DNA of 64,000 bases from Selaginella tamariscina (Eukaryota; Streptophyta; Lycopodiopsida; Selaginellales; Selaginellaceae): contig PUQB01000843.1 in assembly GCA_003024785.1 (NCBI GenBank), positions 24,687-88,686 of the forward strand. Direction: 5' to 3'. The position numbers and the translations under genes were made by a program. The number at the start of each line of letters is the position of its first letter. Position 1 is the stretch's first letter. Under the pieces are notes generated by a model. That model did not search any database, was not told the DNA's origin, and saw only the letters and a list, made by a program, of their open reading frames with translations. This document shows positions 48,014 to 60,974 of this stretch, one piece after another.

Positions 48014-49459
48014 TACATGTGTGTTAATACGTACGAGGAAGCATTAGCAGATGTTGCGCACAACCCAGCAAGGAATATCCCAAACTTTATACCGAATGTA
48101 ACAGGAATAGTCTTTACACCAGTCATCCGATCCCCAGACGTATCGTTTACGTCCGTATATTTCTCTTGTAAGAATCATAAGAAATGTATATAAAATTGTT
48201 CCTCGAGATTTCAAAGTAAGTTTATCTGCGATAAACAATCCAAGTATCATATAGTTCTAATGAGATTGTACATTGAAATAATTATGTAAAGCAAACTTTG
48301 ATTTTTATAAAGTTTAGGCAACGTTATTAATCATTATCATAATATACTAAAATCATACTAACAAACCCAAAGACTTTGCAGCAAATTTTATTATAGGCAT
48401 ATGCCTATAATTTTAATAATTTCATACACACAACATTTAAAGATATATAATAAATAGAAGGTTTAATTAAGCTAACCTGTTATAACCATGGTTCCAGTGA
48501 GAAGAGAGCTGGACACGACGCTTGCAACTGTTATATTCTTAACAAATGTAATCTTCTTTAATATAGGTGTATATATAAATGAAAAAAGATGCAAGTGTGA
48601 TTAAAATCCTTAAACTCCGTGGTTTTAAGGTAGAAGCTGCTAATAAAACTCCTCCGTACATGCATCCGGTGACTAATGCAACCTGCATAATGCAAATATT
48701 AATTTCTTTAATGGTTAAGAATTATTCTTAATAATTAAAAGAATAATTCGGAATCATTTTATAAAACAAATCAAGGAAACAAACTTTAACCTCTATTACT
48801 AGATTTATTATTTTCCAAGATTTAAAAGCTATATAATAAAACTCATATATTCAAATATGTATAATATCTATAAGTAAAATAACACAACTTTGAATAGCAT
48901 AGTAGTTTCATATTACAACCGTAACTTAAGTAATTTTCACGGTCAAGTATATAAGTATATATCTGTATGTATATATGTGTGTATTTATGAAATCTTTTGA
49001 ACTATTTGATATATCTGTATGTGTTCTATATAAATATACTGAAGTACAGGCATGTATTGTATAAATACGTATATATACACGTGTATATGTACCTTTACAC
49101 ACACTTACATCCTGTGTATGAAGCTCCCCAGTTTGAAGAGGAGATTGCCTGTTGTTTATGACATCTGTCTTATTAACATGATCAAAACAATCATTAACAA
49201 GCATAGAAGCTGCACAGATGATACAGCTAGACATAGAACAGATCCACACATGAGGCATACTGAACACACTCAAACTGAAATCAGCGGCCATTAAGCTTCC
49301 TGAAAAACTTAATAGAAATGAAGGGACCAGATTAATCGGCCGGGACATTTTGTATATGCTTTTGTAGAAATCCTGTTTATTGATCTGTGCATGTGCTCTA
49401 GGAATACGCCTTGGCTGTATATTTAATGTATTGAGACAAATACAACTAGAACACTTCAT
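47722..49459 (-). CDS. UbiA-type prenyltransferase, broken or with consensus errors
   Basis: Integral membrane enzymes of this family attach prenyl chains to aromatic or glycerol acceptors. Exon 1 (49459-49109) reads MKCSSCICLNTLNIQPRR and SRPINLVPSFLLSFSG, then the first Asp-rich motif NDCFDHVNKTDVINN and RQSPLQTGELHTQD. Exon 2 (48682-48477) gives VALVTGCMYGGVLL and, after a one-base shift, KKITFVKNITVASVV. A later exon (about 48200-48010) carries LTREIYG and, after a shift, DVNDTSGDRMTGVKTIPVTF, the second UbiA motif (REIxxDxxDxxGD). A last exon near 47890-47722 ends FINHDSLLGLGLE. The N-terminus may be an organelle targeting peptide. The specific substrate cannot be told. Breaks in two exons suggest a pseudogene unless they are sequence errors. 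Confidence 0.65.
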
Positions 49460-52400
49460 TCTTTGGGGACCTTCACATTAATTGAAACAGTTTATATAGC
49501 AAAGTTAATTTATGTTTTATTAAGTTTAAGCCATATAGTCAACTTTACTCAAGATGTAATTATTTGTATTGCAATGATCGCTTTAAGTGGGGACTCATAA
49601 TATATGCAAGGTCTCTATGTGTGTGTGAGTACGTAGAACTGTACGAAAGATAAATTATACATTTTAGAGGTATCGTAGAGCGACATAATTAAAGACATTG
49701 TCCATCAAATTTTGGTTGAGAATCAATTAAAAAAATAATGAATTTAAGGGACACGAATAGAATTACACTTAAATAATAAAGTTTTTCATAAATATTAAGT
49801 TTTCTTGTTTTTTGTAAAATCAATATATGCACTTCTCAGTCTTTAAAAAGTTAATATGTATTTGATACACATGTCCGTACGTCTATGATATATAGCAAGA
49901 TATATGGAGTATATCCATACGTATACATTAAGACGTATCCATACATGTAAAACGTTAATAAAATTCCGAATAAGAATTTTCACGGAAAGTATGTTTATAC
50001 ATGTATATTTGTATATCTGACATCTGCATGTACTTTACATACACATCCTGTGTATTAAGTTTCTCGTTTTGAAGCCAATAACACGACCAGACATATCAAC
50101 AAACTGAAGTTGAAATCAACGGCGAGATTAATCAGTCTATTATTTATATACTTGTGTGTCCAGACTCCATACTTCTAAGGTATATCACCATAGATACACA
50201 CATACACGTGTATGTTGTGTAATACGCATGTCAGATGTATCCTTGTGATTTGATATAAGATAGCAAAGTTAATAATAAATATAGTGTATATAATACATTT
50301 TAATTATGTTTTAGCCATAAAGCGTCAACTTTACTCACGACGTGATAATTCGTATCACAATGGAGACACATGATCACTTTTAAGTGGCGGCTGATCAGGT
50401 AAAAGAATATAATATATTTAATATTATATAATAATATATAATAATATGTAAAGTGTCTCTCTCTCAAGATCGAGTCTTGTAATTGACTTCCCGCATTCAC
50501 CTTAAGACGTATAGAAATATAAATACATCAGGATTGTAGCAACATTCTTATTATTTGTTTATTTATGTCAATAGGTAATTAAATCGTGAGGTATTTGATG
50601 TATTAGAACATGATGTTTTATATTTATGTATACTATATAGTTCTTATTTTATGCTAGTGTTTTATTCTATACATAAGAAACATATGAATATGTTGTTTAG
50701 ATACACATTTTACTTGAATGCACATAGGGCTTGAGAGTACTCAATATAAAATGAAGTTTAAATCTGTTTGAACCAAATAACATTTGAACATGATAACCTA
50801 AACACGAACAACAGTCCTGTAGTCGTTCTCGACCCTATAACTTATAATGGTACCCTATTTTAAAATTATATTACTAAAATAAATAAATTAACGCATTTAA
50901 GAAAGAAAGATTTATATTTTAAATAATAATTTAAAAGTTAAATTATGATAATGTTTTTGCTTTTGATATATATTTTTAGAAATAAAAGTTAATTAGCTGC
51001 TTATAATTCTCATATGTAAGAATATTTTTTACTAATAATATAAAGTTAAAAAATTTTATAAATCTCGATTGCTCATTTGTATAAGTTAAACATATTAAAA
51101 AAACACTCAAATCATAATTGTACTATATTTCAATACATATGTAACATGTTTAATCTTTACTTAATAATGTGTGCATTTATTTATTATTTTATATTCATTG
51201 TAGCACACCTTTGAGGCTTGAATTTATTGTTATCACAATAACTTTTTATTTACTTGTTGGTTCAACTTTTTCATAAAATTATTTTCAAATATAAATTAAA
51301 ATTGCCATCTTATTTTAAACATACATTAAAGTTTGATTAATGACAAATATCATGTTCTAATACATATTTATATTAAGAATTCACTATCATATATATGTAT
51401 ATGCATAAATTAAGATATAATCTTAATAAAGAAGGTACATGCACTTTATTAAAATTAAACCTTAATTCAAGTGTAAATTTTTTTTTCCATTTTAACAAAT
51501 TTTAAAAATGAATAATTAGTTGTGAAAAAAATATTTTTAACATTTAAAAAGAATAAAAGTAAAGCATAACAAAACAAAACATTTGCATAACAACCTTTAA
51601 ATTGACATATTAAAAGAAATAATAGGTATTAATTATTTGCAATTATAATAAATTTTGTAATTAAGTTTTTTAATGTGTAACTTAAGTGTGTTCCCATAAA
51701 GCATTATTTTTATATTAAATGTGATTTTTATTTATAAAGGGGAATTTTTAATTTAAAATTAATATAAAAAATGTGAGACATGAATCCCTTTTGGTAAATT
51801 CATTTTTAAAAATATTTCTAAGAAGCAACTTGGTCTAAATAGTCCTTATTAAACTTGTTAATATAATTTTTAACTTGGTAAAGTGTTTGTTGTACAGTTT
51901 CTAATTTTGTCACATATATTTCTTAAGTAAGTCTACAAAAATCTCATGTTTTACGATGCAAATTATGACATATTGCAATTAAAAAAAATTGTTAAATGTT
52001 AATTATGTTTAAATATAGACATGATTGCATTAATCTCTTTGTTAGCATCATTAATGATAAAACAAGGTGAAAACTAATTCATTTCTTTCATAAGAAGTTT
52101 AGGTTTTACTCTAAATAATCATTTTTTTATGGCATCACAAGTCCATTATAAGTTATATTCTACACCATTGGCAAGTCATTATAATGATTGTAAAAAATAA
52201 GCACAGTAAAAAAGTTAAATTACAAATATTAATAAATAAGTTTTAATATAAATTAATATATTATATTTACCTCATTCCAAACGTCACATCCATGGAACTT
52301 GGTCTACCTTTCCCAAAGTTTAACACAAGTGTTTTAGATGTTTGCTTTTGATAAAATATAACTATGCTTGCATTTTGTTTTGTCCACATTTACACACTTG

Positions 52401-52750
52401 TTGCATCATCCTTATGCAACTTCCAAAGTTCAAGTGCATCTTTATTAACTATATTTCTAATATCATCGATCTCCAAAAAGTCATTACATAAGGAGAATTT
52501 GATGTCATTCTCTCTTTTAATGACATGTCATAACTTCTAATCATACCTTAATTGAGCTTAAACCTCTTTTCATTTTTCATTAGAAATCCAAGGTGCATGT
52601 TATTTGTTGTCAAATTTATCATGATGCTCTGCATAATTCATAATAATCTCCACCTCTTGACATAATGCAAATTATTTAATTAAAAGTTAAATAAACAACC
52701 TCTGTGTATACTAGTTTTTAAGAGTTACACCTCTCTTAGTTTTCAAAGTC
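49460..52750. other. AT-rich intergenic DNA
   Basis: Over 3 kb of AT-rich sequence with no recognisable exon, RNA gene or element, apart from a (CTCT) stretch near 50455. It includes the presumed promoter of the prenyltransferase gene just right of 49460. Confidence 0.6.
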
Positions 52751-53526
52751 TCTCACCATTCTTAAATTTAAAAATTACACCTAATGTCATGAACATAACT
52801 CACAAATGTCAATTCTAAAATCTATGGAACTTTAGGAACTTGATAAAAAGAATTTAGTAACCAAAATCCCAAATCCATAGTTGGACAAAGACAAAGATTT
52901 GCCTTGCTTAACTATGAGTGATATTCGTAACTTAATGTGGAGTAGGAGGCTAGAGAAATGCTTACATTTGAAATGTGCATTTCGACAAGACCTCTCATAG
53001 ACAGATTCGTCAACATTAAAAGTAAGCTATTATGAAGGTAGGATGTACTCATATTATTTGGAAGTTAGGGTAGCACAACAAAGGGTTATGTCTTAACAAC
53101 ACAAGTTAAAGCTTGCGAAGAATAATAAGCTAAATGATGAAACAAAATCTCCCACTGCATATCTTAATAGATGTGATAAAGGCCCCCATATTTTCCTATG
53201 GGCATCAACCCCTAAACCCTAACCTTAGGGGTTTAGGACATGGAATTAGGGCAACTTTAAGGTTAGGTCAATCTTAAGGGTGTTTTTAGTTGAACTCACT
53301 GAAATTAATTAATAACTCAACTAAGACATGAAAAATGAGAGTAAAAGTTTTTTAAAAGGTAAGTGCTACATACACTTAGAATTTCTCAAGGTGTTTAATG
53401 ACAACTAAACACCTAAGTGTACTAAGTGGAATTGTTTTTCACTACATTTAGTGCTTATCAACATAATTCAATAGGTAACCATAATTAATATACAAAGTAA
53501 ACAAAGTCATAGTAAAAACTATGACA
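52750..53526 (-). repeat. Solo LTR-like remnant related to the 21.3 kb LTR
   Basis: The last part (about 53040-53526) aligns with 21660-22180: ggaagttagggtagcacaac versus gaagttagggtggcataaca, shared aacacaag, a ctaaaccctaacct block, and the end gtaaaaactatgaca. No internal coding sequence lies beside it. The left boundary is uncertain. Old and diverged. Confidence 0.55.
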
Positions 53527-54109
53527 CAAAACGTATTTCTTTGGCTTCATCATTAAAAGAACAAGATATGATATTGATGGTATTAAAAAATATTTATTCC
53601 TGGCTCAAAAGTTAATGTCAAATAATCCTAATACAATTACAGACTATGCAAAATTATAACCATGTGGTTGACTATAAAGCTAATCAAAATTATATAGCTA
53701 TGTGATTGGCTATTGGGTGTCTATTATTCATGAATTTTAAGGGACATTTATTATATATATAATTCTACAACACCCTTTCTGACCAAGAAACAAGTGGCAA
53801 AATGATGTGAACCACACATTAACAAGTGAGAACATAGAAACTAATGATGATGTCGAAGAGTTGGTCTTGCACTACATTGATAAAAAGATCTAAAACTTAA
53901 GTTGAGTTTTGACTACTCCAACAATTTTACAAAAGTTTGATATTTTTTTCTAGTCACCTCCAAACCCTTTCATATACCACCCTATATGAATGAGTGAGTC
54001 ATTAACATGCTTGAAATCATCATTTGTTGCCTCATCCTTATAAAATCATCCTTATATTAAATATTCATATAAAATTTATAATCTAGAATATTCTTAAAAA
54101 TCTTATATT
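53527..54109. other. AT-rich intergenic DNA
   Basis: No feature recognised. Confidence 0.6.
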
Positions 54110-54390
54110 GGCTTCAATAGGATAAATCCTACTGAAGCCTTCTTGCCCTCCCTAGCTAACAACAAGATTAACCCACATTCTTCTTACCCTTCAAGGTCAT
54201 TGACGAGATTCAACGGGATTAATCATGTTGAATTTATCATGTCTTCGGTGCAATTTATTCCATCAAAACTTTATTGCCTTTATGAGCAGCTGACACATTT
54301 ATTATGCCGAAGCCTTATTACCTTCATAGTAGCGGATGGGATTTATCCAACGAAAGTCTTGTTACCCTCCAAAGCACTAGCATTACAATT
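54110..54390. repeat. Degenerate repeat with GGGATTAATC/GGATAAATCC cores
   Basis: Loose units of 60-90 bases pair a core such as ggataaatcc, acgggattaatca or gggatttatcc with a gaagccttcttgccctcc-type partner. The core resembles the palindrome of the 61 kb array. An open frame of 92 codons here shows no domain. Confidence 0.4.
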
Positions 54391-56229
54391 TCTCCTAAGT
54401 AAATATAGAAAATTGAAATAACATAAATATTAAAATTAAACTATATATACATGTAATATGGTTGCTTGAAGCATTTTTAATCTTTAATATATATTAAGAC
54501 TCATTTAATCAAGTCACTTACTCGATGGTGTACAATTCTAGGTTCTTTCATCACTTTCTTATAACACATGGACTCTAAGTTACAATGATAAGAGTGCATC
54601 ACATGTTTTTATTAAGATAAATAATATATTAATCTAGTTAATTCATGAATACAAAAGGTATTTATTAGGCATTTTAAAAATTGAAAAGGGCACAATAAAT
54701 TATTTACAAAATGACATGTAAATAATTTTATCATAATCTTTTAATTCCTTAAATAATCTCATAAATATATTTTATATTATGAATAAACACGAATAATATT
54801 TGGTTCATCTTGATAAAATCAACATAAAGATTATTATCACTTACATTATACATATATTTTATAATTAATGTGACTTTCAACATATGTATTCCAAAGCATG
54901 TTAACCATAAACTGAGAGATATTATAAGATTTAAACTATTTTACATGAAAATGATTATTAAATATAAAGTGCATGTTAATAAATACATTCATAAAGGTTG
55001 AAAATAAAGCTCTCTTTAAACTAATGCTTCGTATACATTTTAAAATTATTTTTAACATATTGTACTTGCTCATTGATCTTGTTAAGAATGTTGTTATTAA
55101 ATTATTTTTCTTACTAACATTTCGTGTTGCATGGGTTATACATATTTTTAATATATATATATATATATATAATCATAGCCTAAGTTCAATCTTGGCCATC
55201 TATAGTTTCTAATCATTGATATGTTTCTTTTAAACTTAAATAAAATTTATAAAATATAACATTACAAGCTCTAAATTCTATCTACAAATGGTTTCTTTAT
55301 ATGGATTTTTTGAATTTGGTGAGGTTGAACTTGGTAGAATCCATAAAATTATTGGTTTATCTCCAATCGAGCGACTGCAATCAAGCGACTACAACATAAT
55401 ATGAACACAAGATTAACCGTCGAATAGGTAAAGAAATATATTTTTTGATAAGTTTACAACAAATGTACACCTACATTTATTGCTTTGATATGCATGGTCA
55501 ATCTTGTAAAGAGATATCTATGTAACTTCTATTTTTCAAAATTTGTTCTCTCTTTATATACACACACATCTATATAGTTGTTCATCTCATAATTCCCAAG
55601 ATAAACTTCAAACAACACGGGGCTTCATTATATTTTTATTAAGTTCTTATATTATATATATAAGCTTAATGTATTAACATTCCTTATCACATAAGCTAAA
55701 CTAAGTTGAATTTAACTTTAATTATACATGTAATACATATACATAAGTATGATCTTAATTATAAGTGGAGAATTATTCAATTTATGAGTAGTGATTTTAT
55801 GTGAGAAGCTTGAGTGGAGAAATGAAAACCATCTTGTTAAAGTTCTTCCATAAGCATTAAAAGGATTTAAATTTATTTTTGGAATGGACAGTTTGTATAT
55901 GACTTAAACCATAGTTACCACCGATCTAGGTTGGTGGTTTTTTAAAACTTTTCCGGCCTAGGTCGAAATTGTTTGGAATTAAAGAAAATGCCCTAAAATA
56001 AACCCTAAAGAAACCACGGGTCATGGAAAAAATAGCAATTTGAGCAGGATTTAGGAATTTTGTGCATTCAAACCATCATGAAGGATGATTGGGCATGGAA
56101 CATGTAAAAAAAGAAAGGCAATTGCTAAAGGTAAAGGTGTATCTAGATGGACTGTAATTTTGTGCAAATGAGTATGGAGGAGGGCGCAAAGGATCAAAGT
56201 ACACCTTGGGGGAGTTGCAGCTATAGTTT
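54391..56229. other. AT-rich intergenic DNA
   Basis: AT-rich, with a TA tract near 55149-55170. No gene recognised. Confidence 0.6.
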
Positions 56230-57075
56230 TGATTGTTGTCATTCACCAAATGTGCCAGAAAATGTGAAGAACGCAGCAAGATCTACTTTTTCATAGTTAA
56301 CAACATATGCCTAGAGTGGGCATATACAAGAGGCATCTACATCAAGCATGGGGATCTGATAGAGTTAGGCCTTCAACAACAAGCAACCCTTCTGAATCTA
56401 GAAAAAGAAGCTTGGGGGAGGGAACTATCCCTAGTATGCTCAACAATTAAAAGTATAAATTAATGAATAATGCAATTCAAAGGTTCTTTTATGCCAATGC
56501 AATTCCATTAAATGTCATTAAGAGTAGAAGCATGAATAAAATGGTGCAAGCAATTTTGAAGTTAGCCTAGGAACTTCTGCATGAGTACTTGGTTACGAAT
56601 CCTTGAGAACAAGACATCTTAAGGAAGAGTATGAAGAAGTTCATCGTAAACTTGAGAGGGATGGACAAAGTATGGCTGCACCATTGTCACATATGGATGA
56701 TTTGATATTCGGAGGCGTGCTATAATCAACTTCATGATAACATCTATTCAAGGTAGTATATTTTGGAAAGCTATTGATAGTGGTGGTGTTAAGAAAACAG
56801 GAGTTTGGCTTTGGGAACAATCATGAAAGTTGGTGTGGAAAATGTGGTGCAAATTGTGATGGATAATGCATTAAATTGTGTGGCTATGGGGGATTTAATG
56901 CAACAAGAATTCCCTCATATCTTACATGGCCGATGTGTATGCCATGTGTTAGATTTGACATTGGAGAATATTGGAAGATTGGATTGAGCAACTCCGATCA
57001 TAAAAAGTTGTATAGAGATTGTTTCATATATTACAAAAAAGCCATGCTTGCCTTATATGCAAGTTGTAACTAAAT
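56230..57075 (+). mobile_element. hAT-family transposon fragment (DUF659 type)
   Basis: A plain DNA transposon remnant on the plus strand. Readable blocks in order: IYIKHGDLIELGLQQQ (about 56335), LLKEEYEEVHRKLERDGQS-like sequence (about 56615-56675), GSIFWKAIDSGGVKKTG (about 56755-56805), then MKVGVENVVQIVMDNALNCV and CVCHVLDLTLENIGRLD (56823-56985), and YRDCFIYYKKAMLALY (about 57010-57060). These match the DUF659 core of hAT transposases, with MDN at the second catalytic Asp. Frames change several times and the C-terminal dimerisation part is absent. It is not a close copy of the fragment at 15.8-17.6 kb. Confidence 0.7.
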
Positions 57076-58086
57076 GGGCATGGCTATAGTCTCATTTCCT
57101 AATAATTAATAATTTTAGTTATTTAATTAGCATTTTCTAATATTAAAGGAATATTCTTTAGAATATATGTTTGAAACATAATATTCTTAGAATTTTAATA
57201 AATTATAACATTCATTGAACAAAAATTAATAACATTATAAAAGTAAAAGTATTAAATTATATATATTACCTAATAATAATTAAGGAAGAGCATAAGAGGT
57301 ACATTATATAAATATTGATGTTGTTATTAAAATATTAATATTTAAATATAATATTATTAATTAAAAATTTGTAGTAGTAATATATATATATAATATACAA
57401 AATCCTATAATAATATAGTCAATCTTCCATATTGTTTTTAAAATTTATATAGTTAAGTAAACAATTTGGTACTATTATTAAAGAGTTTATAATAATTATG
57501 AATATTAAATATATGATATTTATAATTTTGTAATTGCTTTAAGCTTCAGAAAACATGCATTCCCTTACAATTTTGTTAATCGTGACTTTATCAACGCTTC
57601 TTAACATCCACCCATATAATTATAATTCATAATATTTAACATATATCGTAATAATATAATTATCTATCATATTTAATAACATTAAAGACTTATTCAATTT
57701 AGTGGTAGGATTTCGATTCAAACTATCAAGGCCATGACTAAGAATAGAATATGATCTGATAAAAGTCTCATACTTAGTCTGGCATAGCTATATACTAATG
57801 AGAGATAGGTATGTAGAAAACCCTTATCGAATGGATTTAACATTTATAAAACATGCTGGGTTTTTTTTGATTGGGAGACCATGTTTTCTCTAGGCATCCA
57901 TTATATCTTTCGCTCTCCTTCTCGTGTCGCCTTTTTTGTGGTTTGAACCATGCAACCTTAACAATACTATTTTTTGTGATTACTTCAGGTGTGTCGATAA
58001 TTTAACCCATCCAAATAAGCTGATTATATGATGCATCTGGAGTAATGAAACCATCATTGAAGATCCTGGCAGTAATCAAGTATGCT
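57076..58086. other. AT-rich intergenic DNA
   Basis: Very AT-rich to about 57880. The last 200 bases may be 3' untranslated region of the minus-strand gene ending at 58087. Confidence 0.6.
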
Positions 58087-60834
58087 TTAGGTTTTTGGTT
58101 TTTTGTCCAACAAAGTGTGGGTTTGCACTTCCACATCACTACTGGCTTCTATGTCGTATGTGCTTAGTGATGTCATTTCAATCTCCTCTCGCCACCTTGT
58201 TTTAGGCCAAAAGGGTGTTGCAATTCTGTACTTGTGACAAGGCCTTCCAATTTCGAACACAGTCTCCCAATAGTTGACCACATGCTTATATAGTTCTGAG
58301 TACCAGTTGCCTTATCAGAATTCTTTGGCAGAGATTTTTGAACCCATGCCACATATTTTTGATGCTATTATATAACCTCTTGTTCTTGAGCTAGGCACTC
58401 AATGGAATAGGGTCTGGTTGTCCTTCTGGGAGAAGTGGCTTTCCATTCTCTCCTTTTGGAAGAGCATTAACCCTCTTTCGGTAACCACTCCTGCTCTGAT
58501 GGCCGTAACTTGTACTGCATAATAGGTATACCATCTCGTATGGAGAAAAAGAATTGTAGCGGCACAAGGTGACCAACTAAAGAATCACTCCCTCTTTTAT
58601 ATACTCCTTGAGAAATTTTTTGAAGTCTGGCACCTCAGTCACAAGCAAAGCACAACTTTTTTTGGAGATGCAATTTTCAAAAAGATTCATCATATGCGGT
58701 AAGGTAAGTGCACTTGTCCTTTTTGTAGAGTTGGAGACCTTGCTGAAGAACGCATCAATATCTTCATGAGTGTGACCAACCATAAGAAACTGAGCGTGAT
58801 TGTTCAAACACACCTTTGGCAACAAGCATTGACAAGTATGCTAGCACATATCTAGAAAATAAAAGTAAGTATGAGCTTGAGAAACCCTTAAGTAAAATGA
58901 TTTACCTATTTTTGTTCTCGCCTGCACAATTATCCATCTGTAAAAGCAAATGACGAGGAAGCTTATTTGATGTTGAGGACACATGTACACTATTTGAGCT
59001 AGATCCCTCCACTGAACCTGAACTCTCAACAGGGCCATCTTTTTTTGTGCAGGCTGTTGACAATGCCTCTCATATTCCCAAGTAGCCTCAAGTGCAGACG
59101 TGTTCATGAGAGCATTATGTAAAGGTTGAAGGTGTTGTTTCTTCACTTTGAGATCACTGATAGGACTTGTCTGTGAGTGGGCTTCAAGGTTTCTGAAACA
59201 CATGGCCAATCGACCCAATAGTGAAATTGGAGTCGCTAGACCAATGTGGAAGTGAAAAGTGTCCATATGACTCACAAATGTGTTACCACATGTCAATGAA
59301 ATCGGAAGTTTCATGACATTTCCAAGGCACTTTGGTGTTGCAACGAGCTTTGGAATGCTGGTCTTTGAATGATCCATCTTGTCATGGATCAAGCACAGGT
59401 ACTCTGATGGGCGTGACACAGAAAGCATGCGGTGTGCATAGTACTGAGACCGGCAAGTTTGTTGTGCAATCATGTGGGCCTCCATCTTCTTTTGAATGGC
59501 AGTGATCTCCACCAAGGTTTTTGCACAAGCCTCTGCAGCCTTCAATGATGTACAAGTGTCACACTTGGAAAAGCTAGAGTGTTTTGCAATCTCCACATCC
59601 TTAAAATGAGTATTCCATATGTTGTTGAAGGTACCAGTGCAGATTGCTTGAGCCCCATCAAACTGAGGCACTTGTTCACATGTTCACACAGCTTCAATTG
59701 AGTGTAGATTGAAGGCAAAACCTTGAGATTTTCCCTGACCCCTGCATTTGTGGTTCGGCATTTGTGAGGCATCCTGTCTGCATTTGCTTCCACAAAAGCC
59801 TTGAGTATCTCTATGGCTGCCATAATGTGAGAGCGGGTTTTGACCAAGGAGTGTTCCCATGTACTGAGGTTCGCGCTTCCATCTAGCCCATCATCCCTCC
59901 GACGGTAGAACGTGGTCTTTGGGATCCCGTATATACTGTACCAAGCTTTGAAGCAGATGGCCACCTTATTAAATACCATGGATGTACTCTGATAACCTGT
60001 GTCCGAGGCCATTCCATCAATACACCCAGTTAGTGCAGCATATACAAACTCATGCCTTTGCTTTTGGGTGAGCGTACGAAAGACATGTCTACATTGGGTA
60101 ATTTCATTCCGGTCTGCCATCTGACAACACTTCTTCTTGCAGCAGTCAATCGTGGAAATGCTCGTAACACTTTCGGAAGATGTAGGATCCATCTTCACCC
60201 TCTTGCTGAAACTTGCAGGGGAAGATCTGCAACCCATGAATCGCCTTTTTTTACAATAGGACCAATGCAAGGAACCTCTTCAAATATGAGTTGTTCTTCC
60301 GGGTTGTTATTATTGAAATCCAACCCAGAATATGTTGAACCATCTTGCCGTCTTAATTCAGATGTTCGCCACCTCACGAGGGATCCAGGATGCAATGTGC
60401 CATTAGGTGAAACCTCTGTCACAACTACACCCACGAAGTCGGACCCTAGTTTCTCTTCTGACACTGCTTCCATTGGATTTATAGCTGTGATGATGCCTCT
60501 CCCAACCTCAATCTCATGAAGAAAGAGAATCACCTCATCCATCACAGCAGGCAAGCCATCATCTGGAAAACTCGTGCTACTGTTTGTTTGTGACTCTGTA
60601 TATTCTGTGTCAGCCTTGACTTCATCCAAATTCCACAATACAGGAGAACCCTCCTCAAATTCCATTCCGAACCTCAACATGCTTGAAAATGGTGTTCACC
60701 CATACGTACACACAAGATCCTTGGGCAATATTGTGACATGATGCATTATCATCTCGAACTTCCACAGTTCCAGTGCCAACTATCTCGTTGTTCCGAAGAA
60801 GACATACTTTATCTCCAGTATTATACATATTGTC
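58087..60834 (-). CDS. DUF7869-type transposase-like protein, spliced, with frame breaks
   Basis: Function not established; the layout suggests a DDE-type transposase or a relative. Starting at an acceptor at 60835, an N-terminal part (NTGDKVCLLRNNEIVGTGTV ... SCVYVWVNTIFKHVEV) resembles small beta-rich domains that accompany plant transposases. Next come a basic/Cys patch (CCKKKCCQ), a segment with IPKTTFYRRRDDG and ADRMPHKCRTTNAG, and then KCDTCTSLKAAEACAK. Three acidic motifs follow: LIHDKMDHSKTSIPK (about 59395-59350), QMDNCAGENKNR before an intron (about 58940-58907), and FLMVGHTHEDIDAFF (about 58785-58745). The end has the common FWPKTRW. Frame breaks lie near 60665, 60210, 59660 and 58800, and one extra A near 58800 would restore the frame before the HTHEDID motif. 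The first exon probably lies right of the palindrome array. Confidence 0.62.
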
Positions 60835-60974
60835 CTGCACATAAATAATTGTGTTATTTATGATATCTGTTTATGCAATATTTCTAAGAAATCATAAATT
60901 GCGGTTACTTAATAATATGCATGTGCAATAATACATAATTATGTATAAAGATAATATCTCATGCTTTATTAATA

